Made by a program: the position numbers and the translations under genes
Assembly (NCBI RefSeq): GCF_009497655.1
Contig: NZ_CP023318.1
Span: forward strand, 62,001 to 126,000
Reading direction: 5' to 3'
Length of the DNA stretch: 64,000 bases
DNA from: Priestia megaterium
Lineage (GTDB): Bacteria > Bacillota > Bacilli > Bacillales > Bacillaceae_H
The notes under the pieces: generated by a model
The model's database searches: none
The model's input: only the letters and a program-made list of their open reading frames with translations
Told to the model about the DNA's origin: nothing
In this document: one piece after another, positions 23,271-31,697 of the stretch
Layout of the letters: the number at the start of each line of letters is the position of its first letter
How positions within the stretch are numbered: position 1 is the stretch's first letter

Positions 23271-24251
23271 TTAGTTATGACCAACTATTGGATGTGGTAC
23301 ATATGGCTCTTCAAGAAACGCAATTTCTTCAGGTGTTAGCTTAACCGATAAAGAACCTACTGCATTTTCAAGATGTGATGTTTTCGTAGCACCAATTATA
23401 GGAGCTGTTACTGGTTCTTTCTGTAGTAACCAGGCAAGTGCAATGTGTGTACGAGGAATACCATGTTTTTCTGCAATAGATGCTACTCGTTCTACAACCA
23501 ATCGATCTGCATCCGCAGTCGCATCGTATTTAGATTTTTGGACTTGATCTGTCTCGGAACGATGTGTTGTTACTGACCAGTCACGTGTTAATCTTCCTGA
23601 TGCAAGAGGGCTATATGGAGTGATACCAATTTTCTCTTCCTTACAAAGAGGTAACATTTCTCGTTCCTCTTCACGGTATATTAGATTTAAATGGTTCTGC
23701 ATGGACACAAACTTAGTCCAACCATTTTTTTCAGCCACGTGTAATGCCTTTTGGAACTGCCAAGCGTACATGGCAGAAGCACCAATGTATCTTGCTTTTC
23801 CAGCTTTCACTACGTCATGTAATGCTTCCATCGTTTCCTCAATAGGGGTATCATAATCCCACCGATGGATGATATAAAGATCTACATAATCAGTTTCTAG
23901 TCTCTTAAGACTTTTATCGATTTCACTCATTATTGCTTTTCGGGAAAGACCAGAGCCGTTTGGACCTTTATGCATTTGTCCGTGTACTTTAGTTGCTATG
24001 ACAACTTCATCACGATTAGCATAATCCTTAAGAGCTCGTCCAAGATATTTCTCACTTGTACCCAGTGAGTATACATTTGCTGTATCAAAAAAATTAATCC
24101 CTAAGTCCAGGGCTTTTTTTATAACAAGGCGGGAGTCCTCTTCATTAAGTACCCATTGGTGAAGCCATTTGTTGGCGTCTCCAAAACCCATACATCCAAG
24201 ACAAAGTCGAGATACATCTAAGCCTGTATTACCAAGTTTTACATACTTCAT
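23271..24251 (-). CDS. Aldo/keto reductase
   Basis: A 326-residue NADPH-dependent oxidoreductase behind AGGGGGAAATTAA. The catalytic tetrad is visible: Asp and Tyr in FFDTANVYSLG, Lys in VIATKVHG, His in YIIHRWD. The cofactor-binding LASGRL and GATKTSHLENAVGSL elements are also present. It clusters with a carboxymuconolactone decarboxylase gene in the same direction and a divergent AraC regulator, a common Bacillus arrangement thought to handle reactive carbonyls or quinones. Confidence 0.92.
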   Translation of the reverse strand: MKYVKLGNTGLDVSRLCLGCMGFGDANKWLHQWVLNEEDSRLVIKKALDLGINFFDTANVYSLGTSEKYLGRALKDYANRDEVVIATKVHGQMHKGPNGSGLSRKAIMSEIDKSLKRLETDYVDLYIIHRWDYDTPIEETMEALHDVVKAGKARYIGASAMYAWQFQKALHVAEKNGWTKFVSMQNHLNLIYREEEREMLPLCKEEKIGITPYSPLASGRLTRDWSVTTHRSETDQVQKSKYDATADADRLVVERVASIAEKHGIPRTHIALAWLLQKEPVTAPIIGATKTSHLENAVGSLSVKLTPEEIAFLEEPYVPHPIVGHN

Positions 24252-24333
24252 TTAATTTCCCCCTACTTTTCTAATGAGTCATACACTTTTTTTAAAAAAC
24301 CTTAACGGTAAGAATTTTTTTCAGAAAGATTTC

Positions 24334-25089
24334 TTAATTTTCAGAAATAATTTCATTGATACATGCTAATGTGTTAAGTGTTCTCGGAAAGCCCACATAT
24401 GGTAGACAGTGAGTGATAGCAGTGATTAATGTTTCCTTATCATTGCCCACATTTATGTTACCCTGCACATGTGCTTTCACTTGACCTTCAGCACCGCCTA
24501 ACGCACTTATAATACAGAGCGTTAATAGCTCTCGTGTTTTCAAATCGAGTCCGTCACGAGTATAGAAATCTCCAAAGCAAAAAGCAGAAAGATATTCCTG
24601 CATATGCTTTTGATTTGATGGAGCACTCTCCTGCATTTTTTTTATGACATCTCCAAAAATCTCTACTTGAGTTGCAAGACCCTTTTGAAAGCGATTATCT
24701 TCATCTACCGTCTTTTGGCTTTCCATCGGTAAAGCGATATTCTTTGCTTTGAATACCTCATTAACTTCATTGATAGCATTTAACGTTTTCGGAAATCCAA
24801 TATACGGAGCACATTGGTAAACCGCCTCTTTGATTTCTACAGGTGTTAGCCCAACATTCAATGCTGCACTAACATGTGCTTTTAATTGAGGTAACGTCTG
24901 GTTAGTAGCAAGAACCACCAAGGTGATTAACTCACGCTGTTTGTCATCCAGATTACCTTGATAAAAAACTTCACCAAAAATAAAATGGCTCAGAATGTCC
25001 TGGAAATCAGGATCAGTGGCATGTGTACTAGGTACTCCTTCACCAAATAGCTGTTTGAATTTTTCTTTGCTCTTTTCGATACGATTCAT
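24334..25089 (-). CDS. Carboxymuconolactone decarboxylase family protein, two domains
   Basis: The start at 25089 has AGGAGGCTTGTTT; a longer frame to 25119 lacks a site. The 251-residue product has two CMD repeats: ELITLVVLATNQTLPQLKAHVSAALNVGLTPVEI then YIGFPKTLNAI, and again ELLTLCIISALGGAEGQVKAHVQGNINVGNDKETL then YVGFPRTLNTL. The CxxC of AhpD-type peroxidases is not present in the usual place, so decarboxylase- or dehalogenase-like chemistry is more likely. Same operon direction as the aldo/keto reductase. Confidence 0.9.
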   Translation of the reverse strand: MNRIEKSKEKFKQLFGEGVPSTHATDPDFQDILSHFIFGEVFYQGNLDDKQRELITLVVLATNQTLPQLKAHVSAALNVGLTPVEIKEAVYQCAPYIGFPKTLNAINEVNEVFKAKNIALPMESQKTVDEDNRFQKGLATQVEIFGDVIKKMQESAPSNQKHMQEYLSAFCFGDFYTRDGLDLKTRELLTLCIISALGGAEGQVKAHVQGNINVGNDKETLITAITHCLPYVGFPRTLNTLACINEIISEN

Positions 25090-25333
25090 AAACAAGCCTC
25101 CTGATAGAAAAATTTGCATAAGCTCACATTTATATTAGCTACTTTTATTACAATTGATTGGTCGTGAACTTCTTTTAAATCGTTTTTTTCTTAACGTTTT
25201 TAATTATGTCATAAATATCAAAAAAGCCTTAACCTATTATTATCAAGTTCTTGCCTAATCCTCTCAAACTCCCTTACTAAATCTATAACTATCAGGTATA
25301 ATGAACCGAAAATAAAGAAAAGGAGAATAAGTT

Positions 25334-26236
25334 ATGTCTAACAAACCCTATAAACAGCAACATGAACTTGCTAAACTCATTGAACGCCTTTCGAAGCAGG
25401 ACGGTGTTCACCCTACCATTATTCCATCTTTATTTCTCATCCGTGAATCCATTATTACTGAACCCATTTCTAGAGTTAACGAGCCATCTTTTTGCATTAT
25501 CCTCCAAGGAGAGAAGGAGGTATTATTGGGAGAGGAACGCTTTTTATACGGTCCTGGTCATTATATTGTGGCATCAGTTGACTTACCAGTTACAGGTCAA
25601 GTCATCAAAGCCTCAGCCGAGTCCCCATATTTAGCCTTCAAACTTGAATTTACCTCTAGCCAGGTTTTAGAGGTTTTAAATAGCACAGATATTAAAACTG
25701 GGCAGGGAAAGAACGCAAAACGAGCTATGTATGTTAGCAAAATAGAGCCATCTTTGTTGGACGCAGTAGTAAGGTTAGCATCTTTGCTAGACACTCCAAA
25801 ACATATCCCTGTTCTTGCTCCATTATTTAAAAAAGAAATTCTTTATTGGATTTTGCAAGGTCCACATGGCGAAGCGCTTGAACAAATGGCATTAGAAGGT
25901 AGCAATGCCTCTAGAATAAGAGAGGTTATAGATCATATCATCAATAATTATGAAGAGTCTTTTCGTATTGAAGAGCTTGCTGAAATAGCGAATATGAGTG
26001 TTTCATCGCTACACCGACATTTTAAAGAGGTAACGGCAATGAGTCCCATTCAGTTTCAAAAACAACTGAGATTGCAGGAAGCGAGGCGCTTGTTATTAGC
26101 AGAGTCAACAGATATAGCTCATGTCGCATTCAAGGTGGGATACGAAAGTCAATCGCAATTCAGTCGAGAATATTCCCGAATGTTTGGCTTTCCACCCAGA
26201 GTAGATATAAACCGAATGAGAGAAAACTACGTTTAA
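25334..26236 (+). CDS. AraC-family transcriptional regulator
   Basis: A 300-residue regulator behind AAAAGGAGAATAAGTT. Residues about 20-170 are the AraC_N cupin-like domain (SFCIILQGEKEVLLGEERFLYGPGHYIVASVDLPV). Residues about 195-295 hold two HTH motifs (FRIEELAEIANMSVSSLHRHFKEVTAMSPIQFQKQ, DIAHVAFKVGYESQSQFSREYSRMFGFPP). It is divergent from the CMD/aldo-keto reductase genes and most likely activates them. Confidence 0.92.
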   Translation: MSNKPYKQQHELAKLIERLSKQDGVHPTIIPSLFLIRESIITEPISRVNEPSFCIILQGEKEVLLGEERFLYGPGHYIVASVDLPVTGQVIKASAESPYLAFKLEFTSSQVLEVLNSTDIKTGQGKNAKRAMYVSKIEPSLLDAVVRLASLLDTPKHIPVLAPLFKKEILYWILQGPHGEALEQMALEGSNASRIREVIDHIINNYEESFRIEELAEIANMSVSSLHRHFKEVTAMSPIQFQKQLRLQEARRLLLAESTDIAHVAFKVGYESQSQFSREYSRMFGFPPRVDINRMRENYV

Positions 26237-26387
26237 ATGAAGAAGGATTTTAGGTTGTGAAAGGTTGTACCTAAAGTAAAAGGTGCTTTAGTTCAGTAAG
26301 AAATAGTAATCGTAAGATTTTCAACAATCTGGTGCTTTAATGGAGTAAGGATTACAAAAAACGATTATCGATATAGACATAGCTACA

Positions 26388-26744
26388 TTGATAAAAACCA
26401 TTAAAACAAAAGCTTTTTTAAAAGCATGTATTGATAAAATGAAAAAATGGCGTCCATTCGCCACTATGCCAGAGCAATACATAGGATTAAAGGAAATGAT
26501 AAATAAGCAAGCAGAAGTAACTCAACCAGTTTTAATGGAACAGATGAATTTCACTTTAATTGAAGCCTTACATACAAATAAACAAGTGCACCTTACCTAT
26601 TATAAGAAAGGACAATGCATAACAGAAACAGGATTCATTCAGTTTGTTGATTCTCTGGGGGATTTATTTATTTTCATTGATGACGTATTTGAGTTGAAGA
26701 ATAAAATGAGGTTAAGCGAGCTCATCGATGTTCGCTTTGCGTAG
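26388..26744 (+). CDS. YolD-like protein
   Basis: The frame opens at TTG 26388; an internal ATG at 26436 is possible. The product has the YolD pattern: KKWRPFATMPEQYIGLKEM near the N-terminus, then NFTLIEALHTNKQVHLTYYKKGQCITETGFIQFVDSL and a C-terminal strand-rich part ending RLSELIDVRF. YolD-like proteins usually accompany UvrX-type polymerases; here the pair has been separated by the reductase cluster. A fragment of a second copy is at 27741. Confidence 0.8.
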   Translation: MIKTIKTKAFLKACIDKMKKWRPFATMPEQYIGLKEMINKQAEVTQPVLMEQMNFTLIEALHTNKQVHLTYYKKGQCITETGFIQFVDSLGDLFIFIDDVFELKNKMRLSELIDVRFA

Positions 26745-26795
26745 TTCCTAAAGAAATCGTGTACAAGAATCATTTATTTGGGTGGAGGTACATTC

Positions 26796-26945
26796 ATGTA
26801 CAATTTTAGAGTCTACACGTTACGTGACGGTTCAAAGAGAATCATTAAATTAAAAGAAGGTGAATCATTTAAAGAGGAACTCCAAAGAGCAGGTATTCAA
26901 GAAACACAAATTTTTCAGATGCAACTAGTGGAAAAACCAGAGTAA
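26796..26945 (+). CDS. Small protein, paralogue of the one at 21364
   Basis: A 49-residue frame behind GGTGGAGGTACATTC. It is clearly related to the minus-strand gene at 21209-21364 (MYxxRxYTLRxGxKR at the start, FQMQLV at the end). Both copies lie near the uvrX and yolD-like genes, so they may belong to the same SOS-linked module. Function unknown. Confidence 0.7.
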   Translation: MYNFRVYTLRDGSKRIIKLKEGESFKEELQRAGIQETQIFQMQLVEKPE

Positions 26946-27009
26946 TTTTAACATACACCTCTTACATAGGTCTAATTGTGGTAGTCTAATAAAAGCCAAA
27001 TAGAAAAGA

Positions 27010-27195
27010 GTGATCAACCTGGAAGAAATAAAGGAGCAAGAAATCGATTTTGATAAAGTGTATGACTATGCTGCATTTCCGGATAAAATTAGTGGCCGAT
27101 GTGATAATTGCAATTCAGCTTACTTCAAAAGTTCCGTAAAAGGTGGCGTTTTCTTACGTGAATGTCGCCAGTGTGGGATGAAGAAGAGTATCTAA
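27010..27195 (+). CDS. Small zinc-binding protein, 61 residues
   Basis: A GTG-started frame with a weak site. Two Cys pairs (CDNCNS near 31-34 and CRQCG near 54-57) suggest a zinc ribbon. The first half is acidic (LEEIKEQEIDFDKVYDY). No family recognised. It is read in the same direction as the next gene, 27 bases on. Confidence 0.5.
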   Translation: MINLEEIKEQEIDFDKVYDYAAFPDKISGRCDNCNSAYFKSSVKGGVFLRECRQCGMKKSI

Positions 27196-27222
27196 TCATA
27201 AAGAGCTATAAGGAGTATGAGT

Positions 27223-27705
27223 ATGGAACACATAGTTGATATATTAGAAACTAAAAAAAGCTCTCTAAGCAATGAAAATCAAGAGCTGTTAAAGAAATTG
27301 ATACGAAAAATAAAATCATTTGCTACTACCCCACTCAATCGCAAACATTGTTTACGTATGGCACCATTTGCTGATTCTAAAGAGATAACAGAAGTTGTGA
27401 TTAATACTATACAACCGTACGAGCTGAAGTTGCTTGGCGACAGTTGCTTTCGTGCCTACGATAGCATTGGTTATCACTATTGCATCGCATTACTTGCTTG
27501 CAGAGTTGCATTAAACGAGGTAGATGAATTAGATGTTGTGGCAGTGCTTGAACATGAAGTGGAGAAAGAATTGAAAGAACATCAACTGGTAGCCTCTAGA
27601 GGTGGAGAAAATTATCATGTAATGCTTCGTATTTTTAAGTGTTTTAAAAAAGATACAGATAGACTCAACCATTTGCTGATACGCCTACAAAATCACAGGG
27701 ATTGA
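27223..27705 (+). CDS. Unknown helical protein, 160 residues
   Basis: The ATG at 27223 sits 7 bases after AAGGAG; an ATG at 27217 is too close. A soluble protein with heptad-like helices (ENQELLKKLIRKIKSFATTPLNRKH) and several Cys residues. Unknown family. Follows the zinc-binding frame closely and may be co-transcribed. Confidence 0.6.
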   Translation: MEHIVDILETKKSSLSNENQELLKKLIRKIKSFATTPLNRKHCLRMAPFADSKEITEVVINTIQPYELKLLGDSCFRAYDSIGYHYCIALLACRVALNEVDELDVVAVLEHEVEKELKEHQLVASRGGENYHVMLRIFKCFKKDTDRLNHLLIRLQNHRD

Positions 27706-27740
27706 GATGCAAAATCATGTCATTCACAAACAACTAGAAG

Positions 27741-27842
27741 TACGTCAACCTCTTTTTAACAGAAGAGCAAATGAAACAAATCAATTTCACCTTAATTGAA
27801 TCTTTGCATACAAATAAAAAAATATACCGCGCATATATGTAA
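27741..27842 (+). pseudogene. YolD-like gene fragment
   Basis: In one frame, EEQMKQINFTLIESLHTNKK matches the YolD-like protein at 26388 (EQMNFTLIEALHTNKQ), then meets a stop. No start codon region or C-terminal half remains. A decayed second copy produced by duplication. Confidence 0.75.
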
Positions 27843-27963
27843 AAAAACGAGATGCAAACGATTATGCATCCCGTTATGTGAAGAAGAAAAAACTAGCTTT
27901 TAATGCATTATATGATCTTTAAGGAACACCTCATTTAAGCATACATAATTGAAAGTAATCACA

Positions 27964-27993
27964 AAAAGGACTGCTGTACGGGAGTCTTTTTTT
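27964..27993 (+). terminator. Terminator-like hairpin
   Basis: AAAGGACT and AGTCTTTTTTT arms with a 10-nt loop. Confidence 0.55.
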
Positions 27994-28043
27994 ATATTCT
28001 TCCCGTGATTTACCTTCTATTAAAAGAAATAGATGGAGAAGAA

Positions 28044-28087
28044 GCAGCATTCTTATGCGTGAATGGCATGAGAATGCTGCCTTTTTC
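28044..28087 (+). terminator. Hairpin GCAGCATTCT / AGAATGCTGC with T run
   Basis: Perfect 10-bp arms, an inner smaller dyad, and CTTTTT after the right arm. No obvious gene ends here now, so it may be left over from a lost gene. Confidence 0.6.
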
Positions 28088-28183
28088 TGTAGATATAGGT
28101 GTGCACCTATACATTTTCTTTTACAATCCCCCCTTTAACCCTTATTATGGTAATAAACTCAAAATAAGGTGGGGGATGAATTT

Positions 28184-28396
28184 ATGAGAGCAAAGATTGA
28201 GAAAGCGAACCATGTAGTGATGTTTCAAACAGCTGGTGAGTTTTATGCACACGAAGTGACTCAAGGTCCTAAAGTGGGTTTCTTTGCTTGTCCCTCTTGT
28301 GGAGTGAAAGTTTATCATAAACAAGACCATTTCTTTTCACGTGAGCATGCGCGTACGTGTACTTACGTACAAGAGCAACCTAAGACAAAGTTCTAA
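28184..28396 (+). CDS. Small zinc-finger-like protein, 70 residues
   Basis: The ATG at 28184 follows GGTGGGGGATGAATTT. The product has CPSCGVKVYHKQDHFFSREHARTC, a CxxC-x(n)-H/C arrangement that fits a zinc finger. The N-terminal half is beta-rich. It may bind DNA or a protein partner. No specific family recognised. Confidence 0.6.
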   Translation: MRAKIEKANHVVMFQTAGEFYAHEVTQGPKVGFFACPSCGVKVYHKQDHFFSREHARTCTYVQEQPKTKF

Positions 28397-28427
28397 AAAT
28401 GTATTCTCCTAGTTTGTAAATTTATCA

Positions 28428-28456
28428 TTGGTCAATTTATACATTTATAGTATAAT
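28428..28456 (+). promoter_or_regulatory. Promoter of the AbrB-like gene
   Basis: TTGGTC and TATAAT spaced by 17 bases, about 40 bases before the start codon. Confidence 0.6.
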
Positions 28457-28496
28457 ATGAAAGTTGTACTTATGAGCATATAAAAGGAGAGTCAGC

Positions 28497-28781
28497 ATGA
28501 AGGGACTAAGTACGTTGAGAAAGATAGATGCAGTGGGTCGTATAGTAATTCCCATTGAACTAAGAAAAGAACTGAATATAGGTAAAGACGATTCTGTAGA
28601 AATTTTATTGGAAGATGATCATATAGAAATAAAAAAATATAAAGAATATGATAAATGTGTGGTTACGGGTGAGGTAACACCTGAGAACCGTAGGTATGCA
28701 AATAACATGGTTATCAGTCCGTTAGGCGCAAAAATTTTATTTAACGAAATAAAAGACAAGCAAAAAACCTTTGAATCGTAA
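28497..28781 (+). CDS. AbrB-family transition-state-type regulator
   Basis: A 94-residue protein behind AAAGGAGAGTCAGC. It is a close AbrB homologue: STLRKIDAVGRIVIPIELRKELNI forms the swapped-hairpin DNA-binding domain and VEILLEDDHIEIKKY completes it; CVVTGEV and a C-terminal multimerisation region follow. AbrB represses many stationary-phase genes; a plasmid copy could influence host sporulation or plasmid genes. A terminator overlaps its stop. Confidence 0.92.
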   Translation: MKGLSTLRKIDAVGRIVIPIELRKELNIGKDDSVEILLEDDHIEIKKYKEYDKCVVTGEVTPENRRYANNMVISPLGAKILFNEIKDKQKTFES

Positions 28782-28797
28782 ATTCAAAGGTTTTTTA
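28763..28797 (+). terminator. Terminator of the AbrB-like gene
   Basis: AAAAAACCTTTGAAT and ATTCAAAGGTTTTTT arms; the left arm covers the last codons. Confidence 0.85.
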
Positions 28798-28804
28798 AGT
28801 CGAC

Positions 28805-29449
28805 CTATTTTTTATTCTGTATACTTTCTAACCAGTTTTGTACAGAAGACCCTAAGCTAGTTGCTCCTACTTTTAATTCATCCATAATATAAGAAATTAA
28901 ATTGTGTAAACTGTACTCTTCTTTATAAGGGTTATTTTTATTGATGAATTTTAACACCTCTTTTAACTCCTTTACTCTTCCCTGATCCAATTCTTCTTCT
29001 AAATGCCGAGTCATGTATTCATCAACAAAATCAGAGTTCCTTATACTCGCTTCAATTAAGAAAGATGCTGCTAATGCTGGAGAGCAATCTAAAGCATAAG
29101 CTAAGCGTTTTAGAATATCATACGTTTCTCCATGTCCATCTTTTAAGCGCGTAGAGACACGCTCCTTCTCAATATTCTTGTATAGATGTCTAATTGGCTC
29201 TTTGGACATATCTCCCATATATACAGTGCTGCCAAAGCTAAATCCTCTTCTAAAATAATTTGATAGGTAGTCCATTACTTTTGAAGAAGCAAGGCCTGAT
29301 ATACAAATTGATTCAATTACATTTTTTACAGGTGTATTTGTAATATAAGACAATCGATAAACACATTCTTTAAGATCAATTGGAAGTGATGGTTTTACAT
29401 CTCGTTTTTTGTCACTTCGAATTTTTCTTTTCTTCTCTTCTACTCTCAC
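28805..29449 (-). CDS. Unknown plasmid protein, 214 residues
   Basis: The GTG at 29449 with TTAGGAGTGATTAT is the likely start; the longer frame to 29638 encodes an implausible hydrophobic leader and overlaps another gene. The product has a basic N-terminus (EEKKRKIRSDKKRDVKPSLPIDL), a predicted DNA-binding-like helical core (YRLSYITNTPVKNVIESICISG) and an acidic C-terminal half. A role in plasmid copy control or maintenance is possible but not shown. Family not recognised. Confidence 0.6.
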   Translation of the reverse strand: MRVEEKKRKIRSDKKRDVKPSLPIDLKECVYRLSYITNTPVKNVIESICISGLASSKVMDYLSNYFRRGFSFGSTVYMGDMSKEPIRHLYKNIEKERVSTRLKDGHGETYDILKRLAYALDCSPALAASFLIEASIRNSDFVDEYMTRHLEEELDQGRVKELKEVLKFINKNNPYKEEYSLHNLISYIMDELKVGATSLGSSVQNWLESIQNKK

Positions 29450-29601
29450 ATAATCACTCCTAAAATCTAAAATTATCTCTAGGACAATGACTTTTTGTAC
29501 ATACCTAAAACATGTATATGGCAGGGGAGGGAGGAGCATGTATATTTTTTTGAGATAGTGGAAAAAACTTATAATAGTAGAACATGAGAGGAGTCTTTTG
29601 T

Positions 29602-29709
29602 ATGAAAATGACGAAAGAAGAAGCACAAGAAATCGCAAAAAAAATAAAAGAAAACTCCAACAAGTACGGATTACCTGTGAAAAAAAAGAAAAATGCTAGT
29701 GCAACTTAA
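29602..29709 (+). CDS. Small basic protein, 35 residues
   Basis: An ATG preceded by GAGAGGAG. The peptide MKMTKEEAQEIAKKIKENSN... is a charged helix with a Lys-rich tail. Divergent from the gene at 28805. Plausible small gene, function unknown. Confidence 0.5.
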   Translation: MKMTKEEAQEIAKKIKENSNKYGLPVKKKKNASAT

Positions 29710-29867
29710 AAGGGGATATATAAGAAAAGGTCTTCAATTTAATAAAAAATATAAGACTTATATTTTCCTACTATAGTACGCAATAACATTTAGTACGCTG
29801 CATAATAAAGATAAGCTAACTCAATTACAAAAAACTTTAAATTAGATGTACTGATAATAAGGAAGTT

Positions 29868-29915
29868 AAAAAAGGGACTGCCTAACAAATTAATTTGTTA
29901 GGCAGTCCCTTTTTT
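29868..29915. terminator. 48-bp perfect palindromic terminator
   Basis: Two 24-nt arms with six A at one end and six T at the other (AAAAAAGGGACTGCCTAACA is the first part), so it terminates equally in both directions. Confidence 0.85.
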
Positions 29916-29923
29916 AATTATGA

Positions 29924-30352
29924 TTATTGGTGACGTAATTTATCAATTTCTTCTGGTGTAAGGTGTGTAAATTCAGCGATTGTTTGGGTATCTAAACCCT
30001 TTTGAATCATACTTAAGGCCACCTTTAGGATACCTTTCTTTTCGCCTATTTCTTCACCTATTTGTTTTCCTTTTTCTTCTCCAAGTTTCTCAGCTCGTTT
30101 TAAAGCTGACTTTTCATCTAATAATGCTTTTCTTCGTGCTTCATATGCTAGTAGCACTTCTGGATCTTGGCTAACACGTTCCCACTCTTCCATCGCTTTC
30201 TTTAATACTTGATCTTCTTGCATCGCAATCTCCTCCAATACCTGAGTGATTTCTTCATCTTCGGATGCTTCAAGTAATAATAACCATCGCACAAGTTGAT
30301 CTTCCCGTGGATCTACCTCTCTGTTACGCCATTTAATGAGATCAAGATAGAC
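29924..30352 (-). pseudogene. Rpn/PD-(D/E)XK transposase-like gene, 5' truncated
   Basis: The frame up to about 30352 reads VYLDLIKWRNREV, then LVRWLLLLEASEDEEITQVLEEIAMQED and a coiled C-terminal region with IAEFTHLTPEEIDKL. This matches the C-terminal half of the intact Rpn-family protein at 34265 (WILLLPAHEDEHLTQTLEEIAMNQD; IAKFTGLNIEEIKRV). The nuclease domain is missing. The break is next to the HU terminator, so a deletion joined them. Confidence 0.8.
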
Positions 30353-30359
30353 ATCATGT

Positions 30360-30390
30360 AAAGCCTCCAGAATGGATTTCTGGAGGCTTT
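30360..30390 (-). terminator. Terminator of the HU gene
   Basis: AAAGCCTCCAGAA and TTCTGGAGGCTTT arms with a 4-nt loop. Confidence 0.8.
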
Positions 30391-30403
30391 ATATAAATGC
30401 TCT

Positions 30404-30676
30404 TTATTTAACAGCTTCTTTAAACTCTTTTCCTGCTTTGAAACCTGGAACCTTTGTTGCTGCGATTGTCATTTCTTCTCCAGTTTGAGGATTACGTCCT
30501 GTACGCTGTGAACGTTCACGTACTTCGAATGTTCCCAGTCCTACTAGTTGAACTTTTTCGCCTTTTGCAAGCGTTGTAGAAATCGTTTCAAATAACGCGT
30601 CTACAGCTTTTTTTGCATCTTGTTTTGTTAACTCTGACTTTGAAGCAACTGCCTCAATGAATTCAGCTTTTTTCAT
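30404..30676 (-). CDS. HU family DNA-binding protein
   Basis: A 90-residue histone-like protein, full family length. The signature [21 protein letters not shown] is present, followed by [20 protein letters not shown]. It bends and compacts DNA as a dimer. The copy is very close to chromosomal HBsu-type proteins and could help plasmid replication, recombination or silencing of the transferred DNA. Confidence 0.95.
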   Translation of the reverse strand: MKKAEFIEAVASKSELTKQDAKKAVDALFETISTTLAKGEKVQLVGLGTFEVRERSQRTGRNPQTGEEMTIAATKVPGFKAGKEFKEAVK

Positions 30677-30794
30677 ATGTAACTACCTCATCTCTTTTTA
30701 TAGGGTATGTCGATTAAGAATATATCATATATTTTGAGAAAAGGTCAAACGTATGTTCTTTTTAGATGGAAGTATAGGCAAATACATAACAATA

Positions 30795-30826
30795 AAAAAA
30801 GAAGAAATGGAAACCCATTTCTTCCT
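30795..30826 (-). terminator. Terminator of the SASP gene
   Basis: GAAGAAATGG and CCATTTCTTC type arms with a T run in the minus-strand reading. Confidence 0.7.
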
Positions 30827-30855
30827 TACATACACGTTTAGCTAGAACGATTACA

Positions 30856-31068
30856 TTATCGGATGTTACTACCACCAAGTTGTTGTTCCGCCATTTGTAC
30901 AAGACGTTTTGTAATCTCGCCACCTACTGATCCGTTTGCACGTGCAGTTGTATCAGGACCAAGGTTTACTCCAAATTCACTAGCGATTTCATATTTCATT
31001 TGGTCGATTGCTTGTTGAGCACCATATACCAATAGTTCATTTGTGTTGTTATTTTTATTGTTTGCCAT
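30856..31068 (-). CDS. Alpha/beta-type small acid-soluble spore protein
   Basis: The start at 31068 is 9 bases after AAGGAG. The 70-residue product has both SASP signatures: [13 protein letters not shown], which contains the GPR protease cleavage site, and [17 protein letters not shown]. These proteins saturate spore DNA and protect it from UV and heat; they are degraded at germination. Expression is expected only in the forespore (sigma G). It is strong evidence for an endospore-forming host. Confidence 0.95.
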   Translation of the reverse strand: MANNKNNNTNELLVYGAQQAIDQMKYEIASEFGVNLGPDTTARANGSVGGEITKRLVQMAEQQLGGSNIR

Positions 31069-31339
31069 TTTATACAACTCCTTTACAGTTTGTATCGTTA
31101 AGATGTGTAAAAAAAGAATGATTTATTCATAAGGTAAGAAATTATTTTTAAAAAGTCGTGAAGTTGACCAATTTGTAATAAAAAGAGGGAAAGAACTAAA
31201 AGAGGCTGTAAAATAGAAAGTAAAAAAGATGTTTTAGAGTATATATAGGTGGTAAACAAATAGTACAGAGTCAATGTAAGAATTTTATAGGCTACTGTAA
31301 AAGGTTAAATACTTAACTTGATGAAGGGACTGGTTCGGT

Positions 31340-31460
31340 TTTGAAAGACGTAACGGCGACTTCAACAAATGTATTACCCGAATTGAAAAGTAGGTATTGT
31401 GATTTAACGAACGGTACTCTCGTTATGAATCGATATACGTAACGAAAGGGCCTCACAAGG
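31340..31460. repeat. Candidate parC centromere
   Basis: Short TAACG-type elements recur: GACGTAACGG, TTAACGAACGG, CTCGTTATG (inverted) and TACGTAACGAAAGG, within 100 bases. The location upstream of parMR and the repetition fit a ParR-binding centromere, but the repeats are short and irregular. Confidence 0.4.
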
Positions 31461-31496
31461 GCAAATGAACATGATAATTATTTTGTTGTAAGAGAG

Positions 31497-31532
31497 GAGA
31501 GCCTGCATCATTTTTTGATGCGGGCTCTTTTT
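31497..31532 (+). terminator. Terminator-like hairpin without an upstream gene
   Basis: GAGAGCCTGCATC and GATGCGGGCTCTTTTT arms (one mismatch) with a T run. It could end a small RNA transcribed from the region at 31340. Confidence 0.55.
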
Positions 31533-31655
31533 AAGTTGAAGCTATAAAATAAGGTACATAAGGTATTAAATCTAAATATTGTTGATAGATGTAAGGTTTT
31601 GTAGATAATTAAGTTGCTCCCACATATTGAATATTTATCCTACATCAAGTACAAT

Positions 31656-31677
31656 AAGTTGAATATAAGTTCAACTT
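31656..31677. promoter_or_regulatory. Inverted repeat before parM
   Basis: AAGTTGAA and TTCAACTT, perfect 8-bp arms around 6 bases, 20 bases before the parM start; likely in the promoter and an operator for ParR. Confidence 0.5.
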
Positions 31678-31697
31678 AAAAAATGAGGTGTTTAAGA

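Larger units (their letters stand above)
27706..28183. other. Intergenic stretch with remnant sequence
   Basis: Contains the YolD-like fragment at 27741, a hairpin at about 27847-27876 (ACGAGATGCA/TGCATCCCGT), and the terminator-like hairpins at 27964 and 28044. No intact gene. Confidence 0.55.
31069..31697. other. Intergenic stretch upstream of parM, about 630 bases
   Basis: Holds the candidate centromere, a terminator-like hairpin at 31497 and an operator-like dyad at 31656; no gene seen. Confidence 0.6.

Noticed and set aside
28005-28187. Plus-strand frame of 60 residues
   Set aside because: Runs through the hairpin at 28044; no ribosome site; composition not protein-like.
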